Shown piece by piece: positions 51,375 through 63,879 of a DNA stretch of 64,000 nt. How positions within the stretch are numbered: position 1 is the first letter of the stretch; every line of letters begins with the position of its first letter. The position numbers were made by a program, and so were the translations under genes. Location: the NCBI GenBank assembly GCA_029817715.1, contig JARUPY010000533.1:2004001-2068000 (forward strand), read 5' to 3'. The notes under the pieces are model-generated. The model was not told the DNA's origin and did not search any database. It worked only from the letters and a program-made list of their open reading frames with translations. The DNA comes from Melastoma dodecandrum. Taxonomy: Eukaryota > Streptophyta > Magnoliopsida > Myrtales > Melastomataceae.

Positions 51375-52647
51375 CTAGAGAATGTAGTACATGGGGTTTG
51401 GGAGCTTGAAAGAGCGGGACGACATGGAGGAGCCCAACAGATCACTCCACTGGTCTCCCGAATTCCCCAGTATCCTGTACCCTTCCTTAGCCATCTCCTC
51501 CCTCTTCTCCGATTTGTATACCACCGCATGCTTCCCTTGATCGCTGGGGGCTCTGCAATCCCAAGTCAAAACATTGATTAAAAGAAAACACGCGCGGAGA
51601 GGACAGAGCTGCGTTGACATGGCCTCGTGCAAAGTGTCTTCTCAGGGATGAGAAAGAAAGACCAAAGCAGCCGCAGCCGCAGCTAAACAGATATAACTAC
51701 AAGCGATCGTAAGCTAGTATCACTGAACCCGTCATGACAATTACTGTGTGAAACTTAATTCGACCATAAAGGTCATCCGTGGACTTCGATTCATTTGATA
51801 GATGGCAAGAATCACTATGCCAGGCATGCAATTCCACAGTTCTCGAAAGACGAGTCCTTCAACTCACCTCAAAATTAGCTCATCCCAATTCTGGAACCCT
51901 GCATTGATGAGGTTCTCAACAGTAACAGCTCTCTGCTTCTCACATCTTCCTGTCAGCAGGAACACCTTGAATCCCAAGTCCATAACCTCATTATAAAGCT
52001 TCAGACTCGGCTGTATCACCGGTGCTGCAGCTTCATCCACCCATTCGTCAAACTTCTTCGGGTCAAACTCCACCGAACTACAGTTTCTCCAGGTAAAGAT
52101 GTCAATCAGAGACCTCCAGTTACCGAGTAAACGCCAACTTTTTTATATACGACGTCGCCTTACCCTTCAGAATATATCAAAAATTAATGAGAAAAATTAA
52201 CAGCTTCTGCAAAGATGATTACCCGAAGCCGTGATCGGCATAGTAAGGGAGATTCGAGAGCAGGGTCTCATCTATGTCGAAAATCCAGGCATCCCTCCCG
52301 TCGCTGCCCAATTCCACGTTCTTCGCGTACTCCCCAGCCTCTCTGGAAACCCGATCCAGGTCAGCACTGTAAGCTCTCCCCATCATGTAATCCTTAACGT
52401 AGGCGCCGCACTCCTCAGGCACCGTCTTCCAAGGGTTAATGTTATTGGCTTCGACAGACAGCCTCCAACTGTCACAGAACAACTTCACCTCCTCATCGAG
52501 CTCGTAGATGGCAGCCCGATCATACTCCAAGATAAGAGGCCTGGGAAGCCCGTGGGAAGAGGCGACGGTCGCTTGGGAAGAAGAGAACAGCAGGAAGAAG
52601 AAGAGGAGGAAACAGGGGAGAAACGTGGTGAATTTCCATGCATTCAT
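51375..52647 (-). CDS. Class IIIB (HAD) acid phosphatase, secreted or vacuolar
   Basis: The product is 270 residues from exons 52647-52223, 52077-51868 and 51552-51375, with phases matching. A clear signal peptide (FLPCFLLFFFLLFSSSQATVA) begins the protein, so the ATG at 52647 is preferred over an upstream in-frame one at 52917 that would bury it. The HAD superfamily subfamily IIIB motif I is present as IFDIDETLLSNLPYYADHG, with the catalytic aspartates. FLLTGRCEKQRAVT is motif II, and DQGKHAVVYKSEKREEM leads to the C-terminal GDQWSDLLG aspartate block. Relatives include the vegetative storage proteins and APS1-like acid phosphatases, which release phosphate or serve as amino-acid storage. 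Confidence 0.94.
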
Positions 52648-53305
52648 GACGGAATAGGGACCAAATGGGGGGGGGGGAAGAAAGGGCTTGAGTAAAATGC
52701 AACAGTTGAGGATGCGGCCACAGCAAGGAAAGGAGAGGGGAGGGAGTTTGCAGGGAATTGGGTTTTGTTGGGGGAGAGGGGGGGATGTTGAGAAAGACGT
52801 GCAGATGATGCCAAGAAAGGGAAAAGGGAATAGGAAGAAGACGATGGAAGTGGGATTAGAAAAGAAACCAATATCTCTGTTTGCTGCGGAAGGAAGCGTT
52901 AAAACGGAAGAGTCCAAAAGAGGGAGGCTGAGGAGGACAACTGCGTTTGCCGTCTGATCGGGTCTTCTTCTTGTTCTCGTGGTTTTTTGTTGATGGTGCT
53001 GACGTGGAGGAACTGAACAGGTTTGGTCGGCAGGGGGTGGGGGGGATTGAGGCCTGTCCGAACCTACAAATCTATGGAATCTTCACCCAAGAAAAGATAA
53101 GGAGAGTTTAGGTAGGCATGGAAAAAGAAACCAAGACTAATTTTGTTATTTACTTTTTCCTAATTGAAGTAAGTAAATTAATCCATCGTCACCGACCTTT
53201 AAATTCATCATTATTATTAGAAACAAAAACATTAATCACAACATCCCATCCAATCTTCAGGCCTGTTTCTAAGAGAACAAACAAAAGAAATCCTGTACAG
53301 GTTTT
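52648..53305. other. Spacer upstream of acid phosphatase
   Basis: This is the promoter and leader of the phosphatase, plus the 3' end of the next gene on the same strand. G runs lie near 52667 and 53037. No gene is supported. Confidence 0.45.
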
Positions 53306-56300
53306 TTATTGTGTTCTGGGAAGACTGTTATTATCCTTGCTGGTGTTCCACTCCATGATCGCAGAACGCAGGGTGTGATTCGGAATCAGATCCTTGTGCG
53401 GCAGTGGCAGGTTCGTCATCGGCGACTTGTCCTTCTCCTTCAGCCACTTCTCTATCCCACGTCGATCGTAGGTGTATCCATCCGCGGCTACGCAAGGATC
53501 CTCCATCACCTCCTGCATTATATCCCAGTCATTTTTACTACTAGACCGACTTGTTGGGATAATTAACATGCAAAATGATTATGTCATACCTTGAGTATGG
53601 GGCAAAGAAAGTGACTAGGAGGAGCGATTTTTGCTGTCTTAGGAGATATCCGGACCCTGTCGGCCATCTCCTTGAGTTTCTCTAGCACTGGAAGTACCTC
53701 GGCGTTCAAGTCTGGTCTGTCCTTGCGTCGAAGTTCAGCACACCTGAGCCCCAACACAGCGAGTTCCTTTGTCTCTTCTTCAGGCCAATCCCCGGCTTGT
53801 TTATCCAGGATATCAGGCAGGGATGCAGACTCAATCGCTGTTTCGACAGTGTCAGTCAGCGCAATTGCCGGCCTGGCAGTCAGGAGCTGCAGGATGACCA
53901 CCCCAAACGCATATACATCAGACTTTGGCGAAACCGTGCCCGTGCGTTGGTACTCCGGATCCATGTAGGGTAGTGTCCCAACAGGACCCAAATCCTTGCT
54001 CGGATCATCGCCAAGGGCCGTCGAAAGTCCAACATCACCGATCTTGCTAACAAAACTATGGTCGAGCAGTATGTTCGCAGGCTTCAGGTCCCGGTGGACT
54101 ATTGGATTTGGCTTTGAATTGTGAAGGAACGACAACACAGATGCAACTTCCCAAGCAATACGGAAGCGAGCATACCATGGAATAGCCGGCGAACCATTTT
54201 TCTGTAGCAGCCTATCGTCGAGACTACCATTTTCCATGTGCTCATATATGAGACAGCCATGGTCTGGACATGCCCCAATGAGAAGCAGCAGGTGGGGATG
54301 CCGAACTTTGCTCAATATCTCGAGCTGCCAAATGAAGCCCCAGAGGACAAAAGAATTAGGAAATCACCAAGATTCAAGTAATAACAATGGTTTGAAACAA
54401 TCCACACCTCCTGCTCGAATTGCTTTAGCTTGCGACTCTCTAAAGAGTGAAGAACTTTGACAGCCACATCTGTATGGTGAAAGGTGCAACGGTAAACGGT
54501 TCCATAAGCTCCCTTTCCGATTCTGCAACTTTCGGAGAATGATGACGTGGCTGAAGCAATTTCTTCCCAGCTAAAAATCCTGTACGGCAGAGTGTGACCC
54601 AGAAGAGCATTCTCCAGGTTTTCCTTCTCTTTCATATCTCGCAAAGCTTTCAATTCTGCATCTCTCTTATATGATGCCTCTCTTTCAGCGCAAGCCTTCG
54701 CAACGATGGCTTCCTTCTTGGCTGCTTTGTATCTCTCCTGCTCCTCTCTGGCTAATTCCTCGACTCTTTCTTCCCTTACCTTGACATCTTTCAACTTCAT
54801 AGATTCCTCAAACCATTTCTCCTTCAGGTTCTTCAGCTAAACAACGAAAGGGTAAAAAAAAAACATGTTGAAATACAGTAGCAAAGCATTTGATTAACTT
54901 GCAGGAACTTTTCATGGGGAAAATCAAGAGTTTTAAGGAGATCCATGTTCGATTTTGACCCCATGAGGCCGAAACCTACCTTCTGAGAAGCCTCCACCGT
55001 TTCACTATGGGCCGTGGCATACATCCCGTGAGCATGTCTCAGTTCAATCCTCAGCTTTTCTAGCTCAAAGTTGACATTGACCTGCATATTTCAATTCAAA
55101 TGACAATGCTTCATAGGCTGGGATGGCTTTTTCGGCCACATGACATTATCATTTTCAACTATAAATACCTGACTGGCAGGAGAAGGGCAAGAAGCGAGCA
55201 CATCGGAGGTAGACACGTGATCTGACATCCACGACTGCGTGGTGAAGCTGCGATCACTGAGTGTTCGTGTCAAAGGAGTTGCAGACTCGGAGCTACTGGT
55301 GAAAAAAACATCCGTGCGATCCACCTCCTCGGGTAATGTCGATTGGTATCTGGAATGTGTGGCCTCTGTGGAGGCTGGTTTCTTTTTTAGAAAGATCGGT
55401 AGGAGAGGAGAGTGAAAATGAGAATATGAAGCGACCGACGAATTATCTGCAATACGCATAACCAACTATCAGGTCGCGGGCACAGGAACGGTTGTCAAAA
55501 CTAATGTCTGCAGTCACCATTTGAAGCGATCAGAAAATACCACATTCTGATCATGAGTACAGTTTATGCAGTTACCCATTAGAGAGCTGGAAGTCAAACT
55601 ATCCGAGGAGGTGCTGCTCCTCACGCTACTGTCATCCCTGACACTCGAGTTTGAATCCAGTTCTGATGGCCGAATGGAAGACAGTTTCCCTCTGGAAACT
55701 GCATATACGGTGCAAAAGCTTGGTATGCAAGCTGAGATCCTCGAGGACAAGTTATTTTTCTTGGGTTTCCTATTAAGAGCCACCGTGATTGGAGCATCAA
55801 CCATTGCGAAAAAGGAAGGTTAGTATCCCACAAGACGACTTCTGTGATATCACAAACAGTTCCCTACGTAAGTCGTGCAAACTAAACAACGGAAAAACCA
55901 CAAAGGTGCGGGGAGACACGGCAGTACCTCGTGAAAAGCCCAGGTGTAGCAGCTCCAATGACTAGCTTATTAACTGCAGATTTAGTAACCTCTTCCGCTA
56001 GGGCATTAGCCACATCATCAGATTCTATAACCAGAATGTCTGCCTGTATCTGCGAGCGCAACAAATTTCCAAATAAAAATTGATATCCCTTTGAAGAACG
56101 AGGGATGACCCTCCCGGGACCGGAAAAGATTGGTACCTTTTTGCGGCCACAAAGTTTCCTGTAAGGGAGGAGCATTTGTTTCCTCTGCCATTCAATTTCC
56201 TGCTTGTATGCAGCGGCAACATCCTCGCGTACTTGCGAAATTGGAATCAGATTTCCCACTGACAGGAACAAAAATAACATTGACAGACTCAGTACAGGGA

Positions 56301-56540
56301 GCATCCAATAACCACAGGAAAATCAGAGACGAACGACCTCAGTCACTTACTGGGCGTCGGGACCGCAGTAATCACCGGCCGAACGTGCAGCAACTTGATA
56401 ACAACATCCCCCTCGGGAGCGAACTTCTCCAACGCCCATCTGACCATGTACTTGCTCTCTTTTCTCCCAGAAACAGCAACTGCAACTACTTGACCGGGAG
56501 GAGACTCTGGCCCCAATCCTCCCTGCTTGTCATTCGCCAT
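53306..56540 (-). CDS. Usp - kinase - U-box protein (PUB52/53-like)
   Basis: The product is 790 residues from nine exons: 56540-56351, 56258-56137, 56043-55928, 55769-55576, 55446-55169, 55081-54980, 54836-54408, 54324-53590 and 53512-53306. The N-terminal Usp-like domain begins GQVVAVAVSGRKESKYMVRW and ends LVIGAATPGLFTR. A Ser-rich linker and a long coiled coil (VEELAREEQERYKAAKKEAI) follow. The kinase domain is complete: GKGAYGTVYR loop, VAVKVL lysine, IVHRDLKPANILLD loop and GDVGLS in place of DFG. The U-box is at the C-terminus (FLCPILKEVMEDPCVAADGYTYDRRGIEKWL), giving E3 ubiquitin-ligase activity. The change of DFG to GDVG is common in this family. Substrates are unknown. Confidence 0.95.
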
Positions 56541-58339
56541 GGATCGATTCCAGCTCGTCCGAAATAATTCAGCACCTGGATTGGGTTCAATATGTCAAAC
56601 TCAAGCCTAAAAATGGCCGAGACGAAAACTTTGAATGGGTGGGGGGCAACAGAAGGAAAAGCAGAATTTTACTTGTCAGGGACGACCAAAACGATCAACG
56701 TCACAATTCCTAGGAAAATTCACCGGCAATTCGCAGTTCACACGAGAAAACAACCCCCTCACCCCAAAACAACCCGCCCACGAATCAACAGTTCATCCAT
56801 CCAGAGATACAACAAATAAATAAATAAAGACCCTCCTCCAGGATTAAGAAAGCGCGTGGACTACTCTTCTTCCCCGGTACAAAAGCAATGAATCCTTGGG
56901 ATCGGACCCACAAAAAAAGAAGGCCAGAACGTGAGTTCTGTTGAAAACCAAGAAACGGGTTTTGCTGACAATGAAATCATTCCCACCTCCTTACCTTTTT
57001 TTTTCCCCAGAACTCAGAAAAGCTTCAAACTTGAGAGAGGGAGAGGGGGGGGGGGTGCGTGCTTTCCCAGAAAGCTTCCAACTGCTTTAATTCATCGAGC
57101 GAGAAGCGGAGGAAACAGATAGGGGGAGGGGACAGCAGAAGCAAGCGACCAAACCCAGAATCTGGACTGATTTTTTATTTTTAACAATTAGCCCACCAAA
57201 ACAAAACAAAATGCACGTTTTGACTGATAAAATGTTCACACTGTTTGTTTGTGTCAGGTTGGTTGGGACAAAAAAAAAAAAAAAACCCGAAAACCACAGG
57301 AGATGGTGGTGAGTAAAGTCGTGGGGATTTTTTGTATATTCTGCTTCCGCAGCGACTTTGACAATATCTAAAAGTCACATTAATTATATACACCAAATAT
57401 GGACGAGCCCTTTAAATGATGTCCTTTTTTATTTATTTATTCTTCATTGGCCCTTTTTAATTAAATAAAATAGGAGGGGAAGAGACTTTTTCCAAAGAGA
57501 TCTTAATTTATCCCCCCTCTCATCCTCTAATCCTAACCCCCTGATGTCGTCGTTACATTAAGGGAAAAGACAACTCACGACGTCGTCTTAGCCGAATGAC
57601 GATGTACATGTGAGGGGAGGGGGAGGGCAATTTGATTTGATTGAGGAGGAATCTTCTTCCTCCATGAGCTAAGAGAAAAAATATCACCTCTTAGATATTT
57701 TCAAATAATTTGTAAAACCAGTGAGGTAATGAATCCCCCCCCCGCCCCGGAAAACTCAAGATTCAGAAGAATTAAACGCCCTTTTTGGGTCTGCAATCCA
57801 TTTTTACCTTCTTTTTTCATTTCCCTATGAAGGAAGGAACGTTGCCTTTTGAGGTGGGGGGCAGGCAATGTCGAATGAATGCATGCACTCGTGAAATCAT
57901 TGACCTTTTCTTTCTTTCTTTCTTTTTTTTTTTTTTTTTTTGCAACGTGAAGCAATGGGATGACGCACCCCGGACGGATTTTTTTTTTTTTGGTATGACG
58001 GAAAGCTACTCCTTATCTCGCTGCACGACGGGCGTTCGCATTGCGTCTGAATTATTATTATTATTGAAGTAGAAGTTAGTAATTTTATTATTTGTACTAA
58101 ATTCGCACTTAATTATTTACTAAGCCTTTATTACTACAATTACAGAATGGTAGTTACAAGGGGTCTCCTCCTGCGTGGCTCTCTTACTTGAAAATCTCGT
58201 GAAACTAAATTACCCAGATTTCTCTTTGACAAAAAAAAAAAGGTTAACAAATGATAAACGGTAATAGACAGTCGCTTGAATCAAAACTACCCGGAGAAAA
58301 AGGATAGCACAACTCCTCCTGAAGGCTTAAAAAGCAACA
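56541..58339. other. Spacer upstream of the U-box kinase gene
   Basis: This contains the promoter and leader of the U-box kinase gene and the 3' flank of EBP2. Poly-A, poly-T and G runs occur, for example near 57045, 57277 and 57930. I see no gene. Confidence 0.45.
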
Positions 58340-59242
58340 TCACCTCTTCCTCTTCTTGTTTCCTGAATCGCGGCCCTGGTTAAATCCCCTCAAGTCGTCC
58401 GTCGTATCTGCGGTGTTCTGCTTCCTCATCCCCTTCTTTCCCCCGTGCCCGAACTTGGAGTCCCGGAATTCCCTCCTCGTCGTCTTCTCCTTCCCTTGTT
58501 TGCCGCCTCCTCTGCTGTTTCTGCCCTTCCCGCCGGAACGGTCCCCAGGAGCAACACCCTGCCTCCTTTTGTTTGACTTATCGAATGGCTTTCCCTCCTC
58601 GAAATCAAGATCAGGACCCCCTTCATCTCCACCCTTGAACCCGCTCTGCTGCCTCTGTTTTCTCCACTTCTTCACGGACTCGATCTCTTCCTTCTTCTGC
58701 TTAGCCCTCTCCTTCTGCTTCTGAGCCTGCACTTCTTTCGCCAGCTTCTTGGCTTCCCTCGCCTTCTTCCTCTCCTCGGCCTCCTCTATCTTCTTCTTCT
58801 CCGCCAAGAGCCTTCCCTTCACTTTCACCATGTGAGCATCCGTCTTCACCATCTCGGCATAGTAATCCGCTGGCCTGAGGAAAGGCAGCCCCATCGACTG
58901 AAATTTCCCACACGCTTCCCTCGTTCCCTCGAGAGCCTGAGTGTAGAAAGACAGCTCCCTAGCGAGATCATCATTGACGTCGACTTCTTGCTGCGGATCG
59001 ATGTCAAGGGATAACCTGTTGATCCAAGGGACATTCCCTGGCCAGCTAATATCCTCCAACTTATCAAGAAGACCCTCCCTGTTGTACACGACTTCCTTCG
59101 ATGGCTGGTCCAGTTTCACATCTTCGTCCTCTTCCGATTCGGATCCGGATTCGAGGGAATCCCCACCAGCACCATCGACAGCTTCCTTCTCAAACCACAT
59201 ATCCTCGTCCATCGAGTCCGTATCTTCGCGAAGCACAGCCAT
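58340..59242 (-). CDS. EBP2: rRNA-processing protein EBP2 homologue
   Basis: The single coding exon encodes 300 residues. EBP2 is a nucleolar factor needed for 27S pre-rRNA processing and 60S subunit assembly. The N terminus is acidic (ESGSESEEDEDVK). The conserved Ebp2 core includes DISWPGNVPWINRLSLD, DDLARELSFYTQALEG and LPFLRPADYYAEMVKTDAHM. A coiled, lysine-rich stretch (ERKKAREAKKLAKEVQAQKQ) and a Gly/Arg/Lys-rich C terminus follow, ending KKRKR. The length is close to that of known homologues. Upstream, a donor at 59650 and an acceptor near 59292 suggest an intron in the 5' leader. Confidence 0.95.
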   Translation of the reverse strand: MAVLREDTDSMDEDMWFEKEAVDGAGGDSLESGSESEEDEDVKLDQPSKEVVYNREGLLDKLEDISWPGNVPWINRLSLDIDPQQEVDVNDDLARELSFYTQALEGTREACGKFQSMGLPFLRPADYYAEMVKTDAHMVKVKGRLLAEKKKIEEAEERKKAREAKKLAKEVQAQKQKERAKQKKEEIESVKKWRKQRQQSGFKGGDEGGPDLDFEEGKPFDKSNKRRQGVAPGDRSGGKGRNSRGGGKQGKEKTTRREFRDSKFGHGGKKGMRKQNTADTTDDLRGFNQGRDSGNKKRKR

Positions 59243-59710
59243 TCAACAGAGGAACGCAAAAAAAAAAAAACATTAAACGCATGCAAACCAGCTAAAAAAC
59301 ACACACATTTAACAGATCGGTGTATAAATTCCAGATAGATCTAAGCAAGGAACAACCGCCAGAGGATCAAGGCGAAAAGTACAACTTACAGCGGCTCTAG
59401 ATCAGACAAATCAAACAAAAGTCTCCTATTAATCAATAATAAGACATAAAACATCATCGATTTTTCGCACAGCCAGCAGACAACTAGAATTAAAAGAAAG
59501 AACAAAAACAGATCAAATAAACCCAATGAAGCCAACAATTCGCCGGCCCAGATAACCAACAACAAGGCCACAAGGGAAGCTAGAAACTAACGCTGAACGA
59601 AGAATCACAGAAGAATGAGGAAACGGGGAGGAAGGAATCGCCCAGCTTTACCTTAACGCAAGGATAAAGAAGCGAGAGAGAGGCTGTTGCTGTCGCACCC
59701 CTACCCGAGC

Positions 59711-59718
59711 TAGGGTTT
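59711..59718 (-). promoter_or_regulatory. Telo-box (AAACCCTA) near EBP2 transcription start
   Basis: AAACCCTA on the minus strand lies about 470 bases upstream of the EBP2 start codon and just before the inferred leader intron. Telo-boxes are enriched near starts of ribosomal-protein and ribosome-biogenesis genes, which fits EBP2. Confidence 0.65.
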
Positions 59719-60727
59719 ATTGTTTGCACTGACGTGAGGACGCTATGAATAAATAATTAAATGTATATTTTATTTTTTTAAACTTAAACCTATTTAAAAG
59801 ACACTCGTTTATGTTGCGGGTGCAACGGAGGTTAATCTCGGAAAAATTATTCTTGAATCTATGTGAATGGTAAAGCACGCTTAATAACTCGTAACTTAAT
59901 ATTATGAAATGCTTCGACCCGATCTCGAACACTATTCTTCTAATAATATTAACGAATTTACAATACAAACGCTTCCAATTCATACTTGGTTAGCGGAATT
60001 TTACTTAATTTTTTATTTGGAAGCAACAAAATTAAACCAAAAGTTGAATAAGATTTCCATTTCGTCTTCCATTGAATTGTAAAATGAGATTTAAATTATT
60101 TAATTTATATGCGATTAACCAACCGCATGATATATTAATATTCAAGTCGTATTTGTTCTTGTTTATCCATTCGCGATATTTATTTTGTTTATAACTTTAA
60201 TTTATTCGATCAACTTAAATTCAAGATTATGATTTAATATTTCCGATATTTCATAATACATTTGTAATCAAGCAAATTTTAATTATGAAACTTATGTCTT
60301 CTAATTCTAATAAAATTAAAAAAATATTTGCGTTGACGTGCTTGTGCAACCTTTTAGGTTTCATGTACGAAGTTCGTGTACTTCCGTAAACGCACTAAGA
60401 TAAATGATAAATGTTTCTTCACATTGTGTATTTAATATCTAGAGTTTTATTTTTAATTAGTATTTCTTCACAAATCATTAACGATGAATATGTTGCAAGT
60501 TTGGTTTGCTTAAGTTTCCAGGCCTTTATCTAATCGAAACTTAGTCATTGGTTCGTCCTGATGACAGTGCATCATTGCCGAAACGATCCGCTCCGTGTAT
60601 AGGAAACAGCACGATAACAAGTCTGACTCTGACCAACGAGTATTGCCGGCCACGACGACATTGATCATTTGTGTTGCTTATAAATATTTTAGAACAGATT
60701 CTTCGTCCGGCCAAGCCAAACATACAA
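59719..60727. other. AT-rich spacer between EBP2 and sugar transporter
   Basis: The stretch is strongly AT-rich with no convincing open frame. It probably contains the 3' UTR of the transporter. Confidence 0.45.
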
Positions 60728-62449
60728 TTATTGTTCCTCTGGCTCTGTCCCACCAACAGTCCTCTTCCAAAGCCAATGCTCCTTCCAAACTCTATCCATC
60801 TTCTCGATTGGTACATTCTTCGTCTCCGGCAACAGAAGGTACACAAACACCGTCATTGCCCCCACCCATCCCCCGTAGAAGAAGAAAATTCCCGCCTTTA
60901 GGTTGCACAGCATCGCCAGCGTTGTCTGTGCCACCGCAATCGTGAACACGAAGCTCACCCCGACCGTTATGCTCTGCCCCGCCGATCGTATCTCCAGCTG
61001 GTATATTTCGCTTGGCACTAGCCACCCCAGAGGCCCCCACGACCACCCGAACCCTGCCACGTACACACATATCATTGACAGTGTCAGGTACGCATACCCT
61101 TTGCTAAGGCCCCCGTGGTCGCCGAGCTTCGCAGCCAAGATTGCGCCGACCATGGCTTGCGACAGGAACATCTGAATTCCCCCAACCAGAAACAGTGTCC
61201 TCCTGCCTAGCTTGTCCACTATCAGCATGGATGCGAAGGTTGAACCTGTCCCCACAACGCCGCTCACGAAGATAGTGGACAGAAGCGATGCGCTTTCCCC
61301 TAGCCCGACTGTCCGGAACAGGACCGGGCAGTAGAAGGCGATGACATTGATCCCTGTCATCTGTTGGAATAACGGAATCGCGACCGCCATGACAAGCTGC
61401 GGCCTGTACTTTCTCCTGGTGATTTCACAGAATGGATTACCAGTGGTTGCCGCAACAGAACTTGCTCTGACGAGGTCTTGGAACTCGACCTCGACATTGT
61501 CCGTGCCACGCACACGCCGCAGGATCGACTTTGCCCTGTCGTGGCGGTTGGCATCCCTGTCAGTGCCCTGAATTAGGCTATTGGGGGTGTCTGGGAGGAA
61601 AATTGCCCCCATGGTAAGGATCAAAGCAGGCACTGCCGCCAGGGACAGGGAGATTCGCCAGCCCCAGCCTCCTCTGATCTTTTCTGTTCCATAGTTGATC
61701 AGGTTAGCCGTCAGCCCCCCGATCCCTATTGACAACTGGAAGCCGTTGCTGAAAGCTCCCCTGTATCTTGCAGGCGCCATCTCCGACAGGTACAGTGGAA
61801 CGGACTGAAAATAAATCAATCAATCAAGGAGGAAAATAAAAGGATACGGTGGCTACTTGCTTTGGACATCCTTCAACAAGATAATCGACCTGGTTTGCAA
61901 AGCCGACTCCGAAGCCAAGGAGGACACGGCCGAGGATCAACATGTAGATGTTCTGCGCTGCACCTCCGAGGGCTGAGCCGGCCAGGAAAATGGCTCCTGC
62001 GAGCAGAACGCACAATTTCCTGCCGTAGATTTTCGTGACAAAGGACGCCGAGAAGGAAGTAACGAGGCCGGCAATGTAGAGAGAGGAAGTGAAGAAGGTG
62101 AGAAGCTGGCTGTCGAACTTGCAGTAGTTGCTGATCTTGGTGTCTCCCTTCATCCTCCGGTAAACGTCCGGGAAGAATCTCCGAAGGAAGGAATCCGTCG
62201 CCGTCACTCCGCCTATCATTCACAAGCAGAAGAAACGAAACCGACACGCTCATCCTATTGGACGACTGCCTAAAAATGGAACGGAGCCAGGTTGTAGGAG
62301 GGGAAAAGGACGGGACCCGAGATCCCGATGTCGTAGCCGAAGAGGACGCCTCCCATGGCAGCCATCATGCAGGACAGGACGACGAAGGAGGTGACCCTGC
62401 CGCCATAATCCGCTACGCCCTCTTTAGCGACGGAGAGACCAACAGCCAT
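60728..62449 (-). CDS. STP-family monosaccharide/H+ symporter
   Basis: The product is 510 residues from exons 62449-62317, 62212-61890 and 61804-60728, with phases matching. It imports hexoses across the plasma membrane with protons. Major-facilitator sugar-porter signatures are present: [17 protein letters not shown] in the first part, [28 protein letters not shown] in place of [21 protein letters not shown] for substrate binding, DKLGRR, and [11 protein letters not shown] near the end. Twelve hydrophobic segments can be traced. Neighbour order resembles the Arabidopsis STP3 locus, but the sequence alone does not settle which STP it is. Confidence 0.93.
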
Positions 62450-62859
62450 GGCGGTTGTCGTTGTCGTTATCAGCGGTCAACTCTGCTCATAGCGGCAGCC
62501 CAAGAAGGAGAAGGAAGAATAGTCATGAGTAGTAGTCGTACGTAGCTTTTTTTAGTAGTAGTTGGTGGGATAAAATGCTTTGTCCGTGTTCGCGGGGTTC
62601 AAAGCTCGATTTGTCTACTTGTTGGTTTGTCCACTCATTCACATCTCCCATCACAAACCAAGGAACCTATATGTAAAATATCCAGAGATTCCGGACTTGC
62701 CAAATATATAAAACAACGGGACGTGTCGATACGAACTTGTCCAAGTTTTGTCGGAATGGGCCTGTAAAAGGCCTGTCATCTCGTAACCTCGGATGGGCTT
62801 TGGTCCAAATCTTACATCCCCGACTTGATTGTTTTCGTCCTTTCTGTCGACCGGGGAAC
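62450..62859. promoter_or_regulatory. Divergent promoter: sugar transporter and quinone oxidoreductase
   Basis: The two genes point away from each other here. GGGCC/GGCCT motifs near 62758-62777 and a ggatgggc at 62791 resemble weak site II elements. No gene is seen. Confidence 0.4.
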
Positions 62860-63879
62860 GATGAATGGGTGCGGGATGGGCCCGGCGAGCTTGACTCCCA
62901 CCTGTCGGTCCGCCTCCGCCACCTTCATCCGTCTCCTTTATTTACTCCCCACCAAATCATCCCCGTTTCCTCGAGCAATCGGAGGTGGAGCCCTTCTCTG
63001 CGTAGCCAAGTTGAAGAGCACTGCTCCCTCGGGTTCCCAAGAGATGGTGAAAGCGATCAGAGTCCACGAGCTTGGGGGTGCCGAGGTTAGGGCGAGCCGG
63101 CTCTCTCTTGAGCGTGTTTCTACCCTGGCTGTTGCGGAAAATTTTGATCTTTCTCGTCGTCGGGCTGTCTTCTGTTGTTGGAAGTCGTTTCGTAGGTTTT
63201 GATTCTGGGGTTGTTGATGCTGTTGTGTCCGATTGGTTGTGGGTGTGTTTTAGGTGTTGAAATGGGAGGATGTTGAGGTCGGGGAGCCCAAGGAGGGCGA
63301 GATCCGTGTCAAGCATAAGGCTATTGGGGTCAATTTCATCGATGTTTACTTCCGAAAGGGCCTCTACAAGGCTCCTTCGATGCCATTTATCCCAGGTTGG
63401 TCTATCCGATGATGTTTTGAGTATGGGGTTGTTTTGTGAGGCGAACAGCGTCGAGGTTAATCTTCTACTTTGACACATCTTCTCCTTAATTGAGTCTTAA
63501 TTCCATCAACATCTAACTGATTTTACGTGTAACTCTGCGCTTGCTTTATGGACTTTTTCGTAGCAGCTTCATCTTGTATGGAAACCCAGAGTTGCTAACT
63601 TATCTATTGCCGGAAATTGATTTGATTTGTTTTCTCGTATTTGTTGTTCTAGGTATGGAGGCTGTGGGTGAGGTGGTAGCTGTTGGACCTGGACTGACTG
63701 GCAGGAAAGTTGGAGATATTGTAGCTTATGCGGGTCACCCAATGGGTTCTTATGTGGAAGAGCGAATTCTCCCTGCCAGTAAAGCTATTCCCGTTCCCCC
63801 CTCTATGGACCCGGTAGTTGTGGCATCTGCCCTTCTCAAGGGCATGACTACTCAATTTCTCGTCCGTCGCTGTTTCAAG
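62860..63879 (+). CDS. Quinone oxidoreductase-like (MDR family), 3' partial
   Basis: This is the start of a zeta-crystallin-type NADPH:quinone oxidoreductase like At5g61510. It reduces quinones or reactive carbonyls using NADPH. Visible exons are 62860-63085, 63254-63395 and 63653-63879, in phase. The remaining exons lie beyond base 64000. The GroES-like fold begins MVKAIRVHELGGAEVLKWED at 63044 and continues NFIDVYFRKGLYKAPSMPF, GMEAVGEVVAVG, and GDIVAYAGHPMGSYVEERIL. In-frame ATGs at 62860 and 62825 would add a Ser/Pro/Arg-rich extension suited to a plastid transit peptide. I give 62860 as a likely start, with 63044 as the alternative. Confidence 0.87.

Noticed and set aside
52648..52917. 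N-terminal extension of the acid phosphatase
   Set aside because: It would place the signal peptide internally; the ATG at 52647 gives a normal secreted protein.
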